A stretch of 64,000 nucleotides of DNA from Lineus longissimus (lineage: Eukaryota > Nemertea > Pilidiophora > Heteronemertea > Lineidae), in assembly GCF_910592395.1 (NCBI RefSeq), contig NC_088323.1, forward strand, positions 13,007,501-13,071,500. Direction: 5' to 3'. The notes below the pieces were generated by a model. The model was not told the origin of the DNA and did not search any database. It saw only the letters and a list, made by a program, of their open reading frames with translations. The position numbers and the translations under genes were made by a program. Position 1 is the stretch's first letter, and every line of letters starts with the position of its first letter. This document shows positions 31,367-42,885 of this stretch, in pieces.

Positions 31367-34300
31367 ATGAAGTTGATGTTAGGTTCTTTGGTGTTTTTGG
31401 TTCTTGCGGCCGTCATAGCTGGTAAGTAATGCCAAATATATTTTTAGATACGCGATGCTAAGCAGATAACTTGTGGGTCATACGTCTTCACTGCGGGTAG
31501 CTTTCGATTTCACTACCCCCTTGATACTGCCGCTTCCTTGATTGCGCATTACCATACCCAGACGATCAAAAAAATTGGAGTAATCTACTCAGGGCACTGA
31601 GCAGAATACGATGCAGCTATAACTACTGAGAAAAGCAATGTTAGGCCTATTTGAGTATGGATAATCGAAAATCGCAATATTCGACAATCTGCCATGTTAG
31701 ACATTCTCTGGGTTACATTAAGACTATAGCCTTTATTTTATTTCTAATCTTGGTTAAACCTGAATGATTTCTGGCGATAGCGAAGATTTAAGATGGATTG
31801 TTTCCCTACTAGCCTATTGAATGTCAACTAAAGAAGAAAAACAGAAAAAAAATCCCGATTGTTGTTTTAACACTGTGTGATCCTTTGAAATAATGGACAT
31901 CTTTATCTCATCCAACAGCTGATTGTCCAGCCGGTAAGTAATTCATTTTATTCTTCATGCCACCGACAAAAATCGGGCGCATTATTATTACAACTGTCTA
32001 TTTTGAGAACAACGTTTCGTCTCATGATTTAGCTTTTTTTGTTTGAGCTGGGAGCGACTTGGGAGTGGTTCCATTCAATCGAAAATTGGCGCGATTTCCA
32101 GTGCTTTTGGAGCTTTTCTTAATGTGACATGCATGGGGTCATAAGATGGATCCACGGACCAAGATTGAAACAAATTGTGGTTAAAATTCCTCCTGGTAAC
32201 TGTATGATTATCAAAATCGAATTAGCCATCACCTAAGCCGATTTGCTCATCCTAATTACGTAGACTGAGAATGTCACTCCCATTGGATGGGATTGGCCAA
32301 TTGCAGGTTGACTCCCAGTTAAAACTTGCTCCTGGGTGACGAGAATCTCCTCACACATAATTTAGACAGCTGAGATCCACCAAGCGTAAAGATCATAGTA
32401 AAGGGGATTAGCGTTGAGCCCCCCCCCCCCGGCTGATCAATTGCAAAAAATGATGATATACCCCTTTTATCCTGGGATTTTCGCCTTACTCTTATCATAC
32501 AGAGGGTGGTCTTTTGGATAATTACTGAAGTCGAAAATGTTCCTTCAGAGTTGTAAGGTCCTTTGTCAAATCGTCAGTCTTTAACTTTAAGAGAAAACTT
32601 CCAGTGTCGAGATAGAGTAACTCCATAATTTGTTCACACAAAATGTGGTTGTAAAATTTCTTAGTAGAATTTATACATAAGTCATTTAGATAGTTCTAGA
32701 ACTGTAGACCCAATGTAAATTGGTTTGTTGAACACCATACTTGTTTTTCTCATCAGAATTGCAACCAAATCCTCGTCGAATATAATTTCCGAATCGAACT
32801 TAGGATTGGCGTGTCTCCTCAAGGCAATGTCACCAACTCAACATCCTTCCTGTTCCTTATGTTTTCACAGATTTTTCCATAGAAAGTGTTGTTTATTAGT
32901 TAGAAAAAAGTCGTTCTCAAAGTCTGTTTTGGCCACCATCCCTTGTAATTTTTTTTCAACACCATTCCTTGCTTGAGGTAAATTGTAGAATCCTGGTTCT
33001 GGGTCAAGATAAATTTCTCAACATTAGGCCTCTTCTCATCCCCAACAACTCCTTCTGGAAATCACTCAATTCCGCGTAGGAGATAAATGACGATTCCGGG
33101 CAGTAAGGAAAATTCACCGACTTAAACTTTATTTTTTTCTGGGTACTCAAGGCCGACTTCAAAATAAAAACCTCTTGGAGAATTTTCAGAAATACTCAAT
33201 ATATGATCTTCTGTTATTTCGGGTATTTCTTCATAAACTCTGAAATCAGACTCGGGCAACATTTGCATCATAGCCCAACCGTAAAGATTATTTGCATCAA
33301 CATTCAGAAGTTTGTGTTGATCATCTGCTTTAAACTACCTAGTTCCCATCACCCCAGAAATGATTTTTCGAATAACAGAAAAGAGTCAACTTCAGTTAGT
33401 AATTCGAAATTGATATCTGTATATTTCAACCCCGCTTGCCAAGTGAGTCCAGGAGCAGATTGACCTGCGAACCACGGAAGATAATAATTTACATGGCAAT
33501 TGGAGGGCGCTGCAAAACACAAAAGATGAATCCAGTTGGCTATCACAAGGTCCATACAAAATGCATATCTTTATTGTCTCAGATGCACAATTAAATGTTC
33601 ATATTTCTCAAATCATGAGCGTCATGCACTAATAACGTTGTGTTAGGCGCATTGCATTTGGTGAAGCACGAAACCAGTACTAATTACATCACCTAATATT
33701 TGCGGTTTATAAACGGAGACAATAGACAAGAAAAATATTGTTAATATGATTTACAGAAGTTTTGTTTTGTCGGGAGTGACGATTGGTTACAGCGTTGAGA
33801 TAAGGAGGTTTTTAAAAATGAAAATTGGTGATCCCAGCCAGGCAGATATCAATAAATTTCTAAAACTCGGTTCGGTGGTTACGATTGGTAATTTATTCGC
33901 TGAGTATCTATACAACACTGGTTTCATACTATGAAATCCCATGAAATAAATCCCTTTGATTGGCTCGGGTTTGGACTGTATTTTAGCTCCACCCTCGAGT
34001 GTCTTGGTAACTCAACCAAGGTCCGAAGCCGAGGGTTCAATTTCTATTCTAAAATACCTCAAACTTAAAAAGACAGGCTACGAAAATAACTTGAATATGT
34101 GCGAATTTGGCAAATTCCATCCATCGCCGGCCCAGAGCGCCGGTAGCGCCGTTGTTTACATTATGTTACGGCAACGTTACAGAAAATGAGACATGTACAT
34201 TTTGTACAGCGCGCATAGGAAGTCCGAATCGGCTCGCTCAAGTGATGCTAAAATCCGCGCAAATGCGCAATTTGGAGCGTTTTTCTCGGCAAATATGTGT

Positions 34301-37300
34301 AGTGCTCATTAAAAAACTTAGGGTGGTTGATGCTTCCTTGGCTGATTTGTGTTTGAAGCAGTGTTTTGAGAGCCTCAAACTTCTGAAGTGAGCTGAAATT
34401 CCATTGACGTGACGTGTGCATGGCTTCCACATTTTAGTGCAACCCGAGGGAACTTTGGTAGAGTATCTTGGTTGCGTGTCCAAAACACTCCACTCTCAGA
34501 ACGAGGCTTATGCATTTTTCATTAAAAAGTTGACTTTACGGTACCAAGGTATTTTAGAATGCAATTTCAGATCTCTTAAGAAAAAAATAAGTCATCTAAA
34601 TTGATTTTACGTTTAGAATTTCCAAGATAATTTTTAGTTCTTAAATGAGCAGAGTAGTGGCCTCAATACCGACTAGCAGTCAGACTAGCAGTCAGACGAA
34701 CAATCAACGAAAGTCAACTAAATATCAACTAAATCCGACTAGGTACCAGGCAGCTAGTCAAAACCCAGTCGCTCCATTTCAAGTCTTGTCCGAACAAGGT
34801 ACACACGCAAAGGGAGATCTTGAGGGTTAAGTTGCCACTGGCAAGCCAAAAGAATTCACTGGGAGGAAATTCACTTTTAACGACCTTGACTATATGTCAG
34901 AAAAAGACATCTTAAACTCTCACAGGATCTATCAGAGTACTTTAGCCTCCAGAGTAGACGACACATTTAGCAAAACGGCCATCAAGGCTTATTCGTCCTT
35001 AGTGGGTTGGCTTTTACCAAATTGTGACAGAGATAATCTCTACGAGGATCTCAGGAACGATTACATCGTTATGAATGAGTTTGAGCGGTGGACTGGTGTT
35101 CTTAGTTTGAAAACGGGCGGGCTGATGGTAGTGGCTACCACGGGTTTGCTTACACTTAGCAACTGCAACAGATCGTCAGTTCCCACAGATAGCCAACCAT
35201 TAAATTTACAGGAAATAAATGCAGAGTAGAGCGGACAACCTGCAGGAGACAACACCCCAAGAGAAAGATGTAACAGCCTCTGAACCGAATCGAAATGAAT
35301 CGAATCGAACTGAGTCGACCGCGCGTCAGCTCCCTAAAAAGCAGAGATCACCTGAGGAGATCGCTTGGACGAGGGAGTTGGGAAGACGCTCCGATGCATT
35401 AAAAACAAAAGATGGATCGTATTAATCGAAAACTGGTAAAAGAAGGGTACATGGAGTTTTAGATAGAGCATTTGCTAGGTTTATTCATATCACCCATTGT
35501 GTCATTGATCTCCTGCCTAATCATTTAAGACTAAAATATATTATCCGACTATTTCAGCAAAGGGTTTCGAGGGCAAACCGACCGAAGCGTTTATCGCCTG
35601 CAACGCCACCTTTTGTAAGGATGCCGGAGACGTTTTGCTCGTTCCTGTAGGTGACGTCAATGACGATGGCTTCGAGGACCTGGTCTGCCACAAGGGCTCT
35701 GGTCTCATCCACGTCGCCTTAAATACCAAACAAGGCGGTTTTTCCAGCGATGGTAACCCTGCTGAGGGCATAGAGAACGGTTGGTGCAAAGGACCTAAGC
35801 AGGTGGTATTTGTGGGTGATTTTGATGGTGATAATAGAGCCGATCTGCTATGTCACAGCTACCAAACGGGATCTAAAGATGTCCGTTTAAGGTATGTCGT
35901 TGCTGATTTCACAAGCAAAACAATATGCCATTTTACCGAGGTCGAGGTATTGGCACCAAATAGCACGAGGCTGAAACTAAATGTAAATTCTTGGCCAAAA
36001 CTAATCAGGGAGGCAGTTGAGGTTTTGGTGACCAAGATGACCAATACCGAGAGTGAAGTTGGGTATTACTTTCTGTTCTAAAACAAAAACTTGCTCTAGT
36101 TTTGGCATAATCAACCATGGGTCTGATTTTGAAACATTTTATACCAACCCATGAGTTAATGATTTCATCGGATTAACCTATGTGGTCAAAACGAGGCTCT
36201 ACATAATCCATTTTAAAAACGATTCATTTTAGCCAAGGTGCTTTAGAATTATTTACCTAGATATCGGTGAAGAAACATGCATCTGCTTTTAATTATTGTT
36301 CGAAGGAGACGAATTTGAAGTTTGCCGATGTGACCACAAAATTATTTTATCCTGAAGCGCTCATGATCATCATGGCTCTTACATGTATGTACATGTGCTT
36401 CAGTGCGTCACCATTATCGTCACTAAAGCTTGAGGGGATGTGAAGTGATTTGTCCGGAGCATTTGCTTTTTAAGTACCATGGCTATGTAGTTGCGAACAA
36501 TGTATGGTAATCCTATCGATTTCCTTGTAGGAACGAAAGTGGGAATTCCTACTCGAACCCAACGGTCGAAGAAGCAACTCTTGTTGGGTGGTGTATACTA
36601 GCAAATGCAGAACTCCATGTGGCCGACTTCGATGGTGATGGAAAGGCAGACCTCCTTTGCCATCATAACGGTACTGGGGCTAAGTGGTTGGCCAAATCAA
36701 AGCTGCCCCAAAATGGCTTTGTTCAAACGCAGTACGCCCCCATTGGTTGGTGTTTCCACGCAACGTCAAAACTCTACGTGGCGGACACTAATGGCGACGC
36801 ATCCTCAGATATACTTTGTCATGATGATCAGGGCACGACCTGGATCATCAAATCAATTGAATGCAGCGACCAGACCGCCGCCTGTAGCACACAGTTTGAT
36901 ACCTCGGATGGTGAGTATTAAGGCGTGTTTAATTACATATCATTAGACAGGATTAGCAGCCCCCCTCCCCGAATTTTCTGATGTGTAGTATCCTCAGTTC
37001 ACATATGGAAAACAAAAATTGTCCGTCACTGTGGTGGAAATACGTCTGAACTTGACCTTTCACCCCTGACCTTTATCGTGTTCGACTAGTTCCCTCGCGA
37101 AATTGTGGTGGCTTCTTGCATCTGCGGTTCGTTCATGAATCAATCGTGGATTCTTGTTTTATCTGAAAAAATTTCTTCGACCCAACAGGTGGCACCACTC
37201 TGCACTCGAGTTAATTTACCATCATACCACATGCGTACATTTATTCCCATGTACAAAACTGTGCCCCTGAGCCGCAAAAAAGGAGTCCCATCACATTAGT

Positions 37301-37906
37301 TTGAACATTTGCTCCGAAAATGGTCTAAGACAAATTTAAACTCAAGACTTGTCTCAAAATTATGGAAAACGTTGATTTCAGCACACACAATTAAAGGCCA
37401 TGGGATTTGCCCCGGCAATACCTTAGGCCACATGCCAAGATACCACTTGATCGACTTCAACGGGGATGGGGAGGCTGATCACTACTGCCACAAGACTACG
37501 CCGGAACAAGACAACTGCGTTCTCACCGGCAGTCTAGCGGGATCCGGGTAAGGGTTTTTTGAGTGAAGCATTACGTTTATTTTTTTTTTCCGAATTGAAC
37601 TTCTGAATTCAATTTTTTTTTGATTTTCTATTAACCAGCTTTAATCTACAGCCATCATGTAAGTGGACATACTATAGTAGAATAGTAAAATCGGCTGTCA
37701 ACGACGAAGTATTGTTTTCAATTGTTTTCAATCATTTTTTTATTTTTTCCAGTGCAAATGAAGATTGTGCTTGGCAATCCGGTGCGAACTACTGCAACAA
37801 CGAGGGCGACTTGCTCATCTTTGGCCATTTCTTCGGGACGAGACGAGACGATATATTGTGCGTCCGTGGAAATACATATCATCTCCTACGCAACCACGGC
37901 CTATAA
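31367..37906 (+). CDS. Secreted FG-GAP/VCBS-repeat protein, six exons
   Basis: Proposed exons are 31367-31421, 31919-31933, 35558-35891, 36531-36910, 37382-37547 and 37753-37906. Every junction is GT-AG and every phase agrees (1, 1, 2, 1, 2), giving 1104 nt and 367 residues. Exon 1 encodes a signal peptide (MKLMLGSLVFLVLAAVIA). Exon 2 is a 15-nt microexon (ADCPA). The rest has repeated calcium-loop motifs of DxNxDGxxD type followed by a C-H pair: DVNDDGFEDLVCH, DFDGDNRADLLCH, DFDGDGKADLLCH, DTNGDASSDILCH and DFNGDGEADHYCH. This pattern suits an FG-GAP/VCBS beta-propeller with structural Ca2+, secreted. The ligand is unknown. AATAAA at about 38276 may be the polyadenylation signal. Exon 3 could instead read through to a stop at 36081. 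Extra exons cannot be excluded. Confidence 0.8.
31919..31933 (+). other. 15-nt microexon
   Basis: It is flanked by CCAACAG and GTAAGT. It inserts five residues between the signal peptide and the first propeller repeat and keeps phase 1 on both sides, so skipping it would not change the frame. Confidence 0.65.
33746..33934 (+). CDS. Small membrane-type protein of the decayed viral element, copy 2
   Basis: 62 residues. 'VTIGYSVEIRRFLKMKIGDP' aligns with 'TTIGYSYLLRRFLRINIGSP' of the protein at 42886, and both lie directly after a capsid-like C-terminus. One hydrophobic segment is at the N-terminus and a second near the C-terminus. The function is unknown, and it is likely no longer expressed as a viral gene. 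Confidence 0.55.
   Translation: MIYRSFVLSGVTIGYSVEIRRFLKMKIGDPSQADINKFLKLGSVVTIGNLFAEYLYNTGFIL
33950..34600. repeat. Interspersed repeat with 'TTTTAGCTCCACC' ends
   Basis: It carries 'ttttagctccaccctcgagt', 'caatttctattctaaaatac' and, near its right end, 'aaggtattttagaatgcaat'. The same building blocks occur at 38440-38710 and 60010-60210. It interrupts the decayed viral element. Short ORFs across it are not genes. Confidence 0.55.
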
Positions 37907-38359
37907 TGGGAAAGTTGATGCAAATTATACGCATTGTGTTAGAAAATATGTCTAATGGACTCTTCTGCTCGGTCATATGTCTATCATCTACACAAGAAGA
38001 TCAGAAAATTGGGAACCACAGCTACCAGCCTCGAGAAAGAATTCTCAAAAGCATGTAAAAAAAACCCAATGAAAATAATGAAATTTTGGTCAAATAGGCA
38101 TTTTCCTTATATGGGGGGGGGGGGGATCTTGTTTAAAGCATAACACAATGTCCAGTGTATGTGTTTCCATTGATTTTCAAGCATTATGCATGTGTAATCT
38201 GCCTTCATGTTCCTAGGAAACCAGACCCCCTGGAGAGGGGCATGTAACGATCGAAATTCTTTGCGTTATGGATTGAATAAAAATTTAAAAACTTATATGA
38301 TGTATGTATTCAAGAGTTTTTGTGCATAATTGACAAGTGACTCCGGCTCCGACTCCGAG

Positions 38360-38490
38360 CAGAGTGAGGGCGACTCTCTCATCTTTGGCCATTTCTTCGA
38401 GACGAAACGAGAAGATATATTGTGCGTTCCTGGATATGCGTACCATCTCCTTCGCAACCGAGGCAGAGCCGAGGTTTGGCCAACATTTTA
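38360..38490 (+). pseudogene. Duplicated last exon of the FG-GAP gene
   Basis: The translation in the matching frame follows exon 6 closely: 'EGDSLIFGHFFETKREDILC' against 'EGDLLIFGHFFGTRRDDILC', then 'YHLLRNRG' against 'YHLLRNHG'. It runs about 10 residues further to a TAG at 38488-38490 instead of stopping after the shared motif. A clear acceptor is not seen on its left. It may be a dead duplicate or an alternative last exon. Confidence 0.7.
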
Positions 38491-38710
38491 GCTCCACCGA
38501 AGCGGATTTGGTGAGACAATCAAAACCGACAGTAAGGGATCAATTTCTATTCTAAAATATCTCAAATTCAACAACTAAAAATGTGTTTTTTATTCGAATG
38601 CTTTTTGACGGCTTCCACATTTTGCATTTACCCAAAAATTATGGTTGCCTCACCATAACCGCTGAATTCAAAACGAGGCTTCGTTTGCGCATTATTTTAG
38701 AATATTAATA
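38440..38710. repeat. Interspersed repeat, second copy of the TTTTAGCTCCACC family
   Basis: 'gccgaggtttggccaacatt', 'ttttagctccacc', 'ggtgagacaatc' and 'caatttctattctaaaatat' match parts of 60010-60210 and 33950-34080. It overlaps the end of the duplicated FG-GAP exon, supplying that exon's new stop. Confidence 0.55.
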
Positions 38711-39365
38711 TTCATCTGAAGCCTCGGAGACATGTAGGTACACAATCTCACAAAGACACTAACTTCCTGTTGCGGTATTAATTGGGTATTGTCATCATAG
38801 ACGAGGCTAGGTGAGGTACAAATTACAACTGAAAATGACTATATTTCCGCGAACGTTTTAATTTTACGGATTTCGCGAATTGGAGATTTGTGATGATAGA
38901 AATTGCAAAAATAAGGAAGCTAATTTCATTTTCCGCTAAAACAAAAAACGTTGACGTTTTATGATATATATTTGCACAACGCAAGAGTAGAATTCAAGTG
39001 CAATAAATCACAGTGTATTCAAGTAGAATAAATCACAGTAGAATTCAAGTAGAATACATCACGTTTAATAAATGGATATTCTGAAAGTATTCGTTTCAGA
39101 AGAACAGAGTTTCAGCGGCATCAAAGTTCTAAACCTAATAATAAATAAATAAAATACCAGATATTATAGTGCTTCGATCATGCATTGCATGCTCCGAAGC
39201 ACTTTACATAAATGTTGAAGGATTATGTATATATTATTTAAAAGAAAAAAAAAGAAACATTGATGATAAAAGATTATATAAAACAGTAGGCCTAGATGAG
39301 GAGATAAAAAAATATATAAACACAAGTAAGAGCGACTGTCCAATAGAATATGTCTAAAGAATTGA
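38711..39365. other. Non-coding AT-rich stretch
   Basis: Direct repeats 'gtagaattcaagt'/'aataaatcaca' occur at about 38990-39065, and an 'aataaataaataaaa' tract near 39140. Nothing else is recognised. Confidence 0.4.
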
Positions 39366-39665
39366 CTAGATACCATAGGTGTTCTTTAAAAGAAAAGTTT
39401 TCAAAGCACGTTTAAAAGGTCCTATGTCGTGAATATCTTTTAAGTAAGATGGAATGGAGTTCCACAGTTTTGGGCCAGCCACCCGGAAAGACCTGTCGCC
39501 ATACAGCTTTGTTTTGGACCGGGGAACAGATAAAACAACGGAGTTGGAAGATCGTAATGATCTGGTTGGTTTTAAAATGTCGATCATGTCGATGATGTAA
39601 CCAGGTGCCTGATGATGTATGGCACGGAAAGTGTGTAAAATCAGTTTAAAATCAATGCGTGCTTT
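39366..39665 (-). pseudogene. LINE 3' end (C-terminus of a non-LTR RT), minus strand
   Basis: Reading the minus strand, the frame has the conserved tail of many CR1/L2-like RT proteins: 'DFKLILHTFRAIHHQAPGYI', then 'LKPTRSLRSSN', then 'YGDRSFRVAGPKLWNSIPSY'. A frame change occurs near 39590. The rest of the LINE is missing, as expected of a 5'-truncated copy. Confidence 0.75.
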
Positions 39666-39671
39666 AACCTA

Positions 39672-40500
39672 ATGTCCTATGGTTTAACATTTACGAAAAA
39701 GGGTGAAGTAAATAGGTGGTTGGTTAAGTGTGATATGACATACTATCAGAATCAGGTGAACTTTGCTGTTTATTGGGCCACAACGTTGTCTCGACTACCG
39801 GATGTGACAGAGGTTAAAATCTCACTTGTCAAATCCATCTACCAATTTCATGTTTACTATCAAGTTAGGAAGATACTTAAGCAAATGGAAGTACCCTACC
39901 CACGGAGGATGCATGTAACTCTGCTAACAATCACTACGGCATAACAGAATTCTTCAGATTATGTAATGAATTTGATGTATCTACAGACTTTGATTTTAGA
40001 ACTGAGAAAGGAGACAATTACGGTTTAGGAACAGAATATTTACGGGGTGCTCTTCATGGAAATGGATTCTTAGATCATAGAAAGCACTATACTTTGCCTG
40101 ATAAACATTACACCTTACGCTGAATCTTTACACATCGCTAAGATAGAGAGAATGGTTCAGAATGATGATGGTTGGAAATACTTCATTAAGTTTATTAAGA
40201 GAAGCTCTGATAAGAAAAACTCGGATAAGAGAAGTTTGACTGAGCCTAGAATTGTTAGACTCAACGACAGCATAAGAACTTATGTTTACTGTATTTTAGG
40301 AGCACAGGCTGAAGCAAGAACGTCGATAATAGGTAGTTTTGGAAATGAATTGGACGCACAGAAGCAATTCTTAAAACCCTTACAAGACTCAGTTGATCAA
40401 CACGTGTATAGCCCAACTTCAATTGCAGGTACCAGAAAGCATTGTCTGACACTCATACAAAATGAGACTGTCATAGCCCGGGGATTGGATCTGACATGAT
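39672..40500 (+). pseudogene. Unassigned protein of the viral-type element, broken
   Basis: The pieces lie in different frames: 39672-39944, about 39930-40125 ('NHYGITEFFRLCNEFDV' and 'GTEYLRGALHGNG'), and 40152-40499. Together they look like one protein of about 270 residues interrupted by frameshifts. The family is not recognised. Confidence 0.45.
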
Positions 40501-40610
40501 CCTTAAGATTGGTAAGTTCGAGAATTACAATAACAATATCTTAGTTGCTCCTAGTCACTTAAAATCTGGTAAGAATGACATTATGATAAAAAGACTTTGC
40601 CTCCTCCAAT

Positions 40611-40821
40611 GATTGAAGGCTCAGGGGTTAAGAAAATAAGAGTGAAGACAAATGATATCATTAAGAAGTCAACTGAATTAAAGGAACACAAGACTGTTAG
40701 TAGTGTTGATCACAATACTGAGTCTGGTAAGACTACTGTTACTAGTAAGACTGATGACTCACACGACACAATTAAATTCCTACTCTATTCCATGGTTGGG
40801 AGTTTGTTTGTTTTATTTTAA
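40611..40821 (+). CDS. Small protein with C-terminal membrane segment
   Basis: From ATG 40611 it has about 69 residues, K/T/S-rich, with a hydrophobic tail (FLLYSMVGSLFVLF) at the very end, so perhaps tail-anchored. It lies between the unassigned protein and the acidic protein of the viral-type element. No family is recognised. Confidence 0.45.
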
Positions 40822-40868
40822 GTTAATTGTTTGTCCTGTTTTACCAGTGTAATTAATGTCAAATAAAT

Positions 40869-41921
40869 ATGGATGTAGAAGGAGAAACCCTCGAAACAAA
40901 GAAAAGTGAAGGAAATCCAACTATGAATGTTGATTCTATGAATCCGGATGAGTTGGAATTTGATGATTATGACCCAATGCCAAATTACGAAACAAATGTT
41001 GGTGAAGGAAGTTCAAGTCGGAATTTTGATGATGTGTTGGGATCATACCCCAAAACGCCACAATACAATACAGGGCAATCTAATCTAACACTCGAGAATG
41101 AATTGGCTGATAATCCTGATCCTGGTACAAATTGGCTGAGAGACATCGTGACTGAATCTATTGAATTTAGATATGATTTGCAACAAAAGCAAAATGACTA
41201 TGATGTTGAAGCTGAAACAAACGAAAGATTGATAGTTCTAAGATCTCCTGAATTCCTAAACCGTAAGTTTAAGTTTACACCCGGACAATTAAAGAATCTG
41301 TCTAAACTCGTTTTTACTCTAGCAGAAACGAGTGAAACTGAAAATCGGGGATCCATACAACATATTAAGAAGGTTATCCTCATGTTTGGTAAGGATAGAA
41401 ATGGAAAACTAGTTTGGGTTAAAATAACGGATAAGGATGGTCATCTTCTGGCCAGATCAATGATTAAAGGATATACTGGGGGTAAATATGTATTGAGGAA
41501 ATTGGATGACATGAATATAAATTTTGAAAGTACAGGTGACATTGCTGATAGGAAAAAAGTACGAGAAGCTGAAGCTCAGAAGAATGAACAACCGAGAAAA
41601 GATGCAGCTGATTTCCCCAATGGACTAAGTGGTAGAGGTCATGAAACAGAACCAGAACCACTGCAGCAGTTTAAAATGCATGAGATGGTTCATGAATTAC
41701 GACCACCTTCACCAACAAGAACCCGAATCAACAAGCCAACACTGCATAGATCAAATGTAATAAACCTAATCGAAGATACAATTAACAGTGATGATGGAAT
41801 CAGTTCAGACCAACTAATCAATAAGTTGATAGACGCAAATGATGAAGAATTAAGAACACTAGATTTCACGGATAATACCTTGAGAGAAGTCAGAGCGTTA
41901 AAAAAGGTGGGAGATGAATAA
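40869..41921 (+). CDS. Acidic 350-residue protein of the viral-type element
   Basis: Intact from ATG 40869. The first 95 residues are acidic and P/N/S-rich and look disordered. Residues about 95-215 look folded ('FLNRKFKFTPGQLKNLSKLV', 'IKKVILMFGKDRNGKLVWVK'). The remainder is charged and low in complexity, with 'HELRPPSPTRTRINKP'. It sits just before the capsid-like gene, so a virion or assembly role is possible. No domain is recognised. It is the longest unbroken frame in the element. Confidence 0.6.
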   Translation: MDVEGETLETKKSEGNPTMNVDSMNPDELEFDDYDPMPNYETNVGEGSSSRNFDDVLGSYPKTPQYNTGQSNLTLENELADNPDPGTNWLRDIVTESIEFRYDLQQKQNDYDVEAETNERLIVLRSPEFLNRKFKFTPGQLKNLSKLVFTLAETSETENRGSIQHIKKVILMFGKDRNGKLVWVKITDKDGHLLARSMIKGYTGGKYVLRKLDDMNINFESTGDIADRKKVREAEAQKNEQPRKDAADFPNGLSGRGHETEPEPLQQFKMHEMVHELRPPSPTRTRINKPTLHRSNVINLIEDTINSDDGISSDQLINKLIDANDEELRTLDFTDNTLREVRALKKVGDE

Positions 41922-41933
41922 GCAACAGTGAAG

Positions 41934-42843
41934 ATGGATAAGAGGAGGAAAGAAACGATAGGTGTTTCAAGGTACTCAATCAGACAGTCTCAGGAAGTTA
42001 AGATATGGTGTAGGTGAAGCCCATGTTACCGATGAGACTTGTGATGAAAAGACACCGAAGAAAGTGTTCGGTAACAAATACAAGATACCATTAGATTTTG
42101 AACTGTTTGAAACTCATGCTCCATTTTACAAGTTTCCAATTCACGAGGATGTGATCATTATTGAGATTACATTAGCACCCAAGGAGGAAATCATAGTAAC
42201 AGGCACAACTCCAAACATGAACTACAAACTTGAAAATATCTGTTTTGAATACAACACAGTAACTCACAAGACAATAGCAAGTCAACTCAGTAACAAGTAC
42301 AATTCTGGCGTCTCCATCTATTACGATTGGATTGATCATTTCAAGACTGTTAATGTTACTGCCAATGAAACCCTAATTAACGAGAACATAAATTTTCCAA
42401 GGATGTCCATCGAAGGCATATTGCTTCTATTCGTGACAGATTATGCCGATGCTGCGAGAGATGCCGAGAAGTTTGAAAACCCTAATATCACTTAAGTACA
42501 GATTACAATAGAGGGTTTTCGAATCAAGATTTCTCCGAAGGAATGAGAATGATGGACCACTGGGAGAAGATCGAGAAACACTTCATGGCTGAAGATTTGA
42601 AGACAACATGACAATGGAGAAATACTATGGTTACTCTGATCATTACGGGTTGTGGTTGGACTTGAGAACAACAGAGGACAACCGTCTTCATGGTTCAGGT
42701 AAAAAGCTTCAAAACACAAAGGATGGAATACAATTATCGATAACAAAGGAAACAAGAAGGGACCATACAAAATGCACACATTCGTGGTTTCTGATGCTCA
42801 GGTTAACAGCCAGAATTCTCAGATTGCTTCTTTACAACATTAA
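41934..42843 (+). pseudogene. Major-capsid-like protein, disrupted
   Basis: The main open part is 41962-42495 (about 177 residues, beginning without ATG). A possible start at 41934 is in another frame. Past a stop near 42493 the homologous text goes on in other frames to a stop at 42841-42843. Recognisable pieces are 'MEKYYG', 'LWLDLRTTEDNRLHGSGK' and 'NTKDGIQLSITK', then 'GPYKMHTFVVSDAQVNSQ'. This C-terminal pattern resembles the double-jelly-roll capsid proteins of Polinton/adintovirus elements as I remember them. At least three breaks make it non-functional. A second copy of the C-terminus is at 33549-33632. Confidence 0.6.
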
Positions 42844-42885
42844 ACATTTTAGCTTCTATGTAACATTATATTACTTTCTAACTAA

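Larger units (their letters stand above)
33549..35424 (+). pseudogene. Decayed viral-type element (Maverick/Polinton- or adintovirus-like) inside intron 2
   Basis: 33549-33632 encodes the C-terminus of a capsid-like protein ending in a stop, matching the end of the capsid-like frame at 42843 of the second element ('GPYKMH.F.VSDAQ' in both). 33746-33934 is a short membrane-type protein paralogous to 42886-43122. 34645-34830 is an S/T/Q/N-rich N-terminal fragment. 34894-35229 (about 110 residues, with a hydrophobic 'GGLMVVATTGLLTL' stretch) and 35219-35424 are unassigned but fit the same element. Integrase and polymerase are absent. Frames are broken and a repeat interrupts it at about 33950-34600. 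Confidence 0.6.

Noticed and set aside
35892-36081. Exon 3 of the FG-GAP gene ending at the stop at 36081
   Set aside because: GTATGT at 35892 gives the exact phase needed for the exon at 36531, which continues the calcium-loop repeats. Read-through to 36081 remains possible as an isoform.
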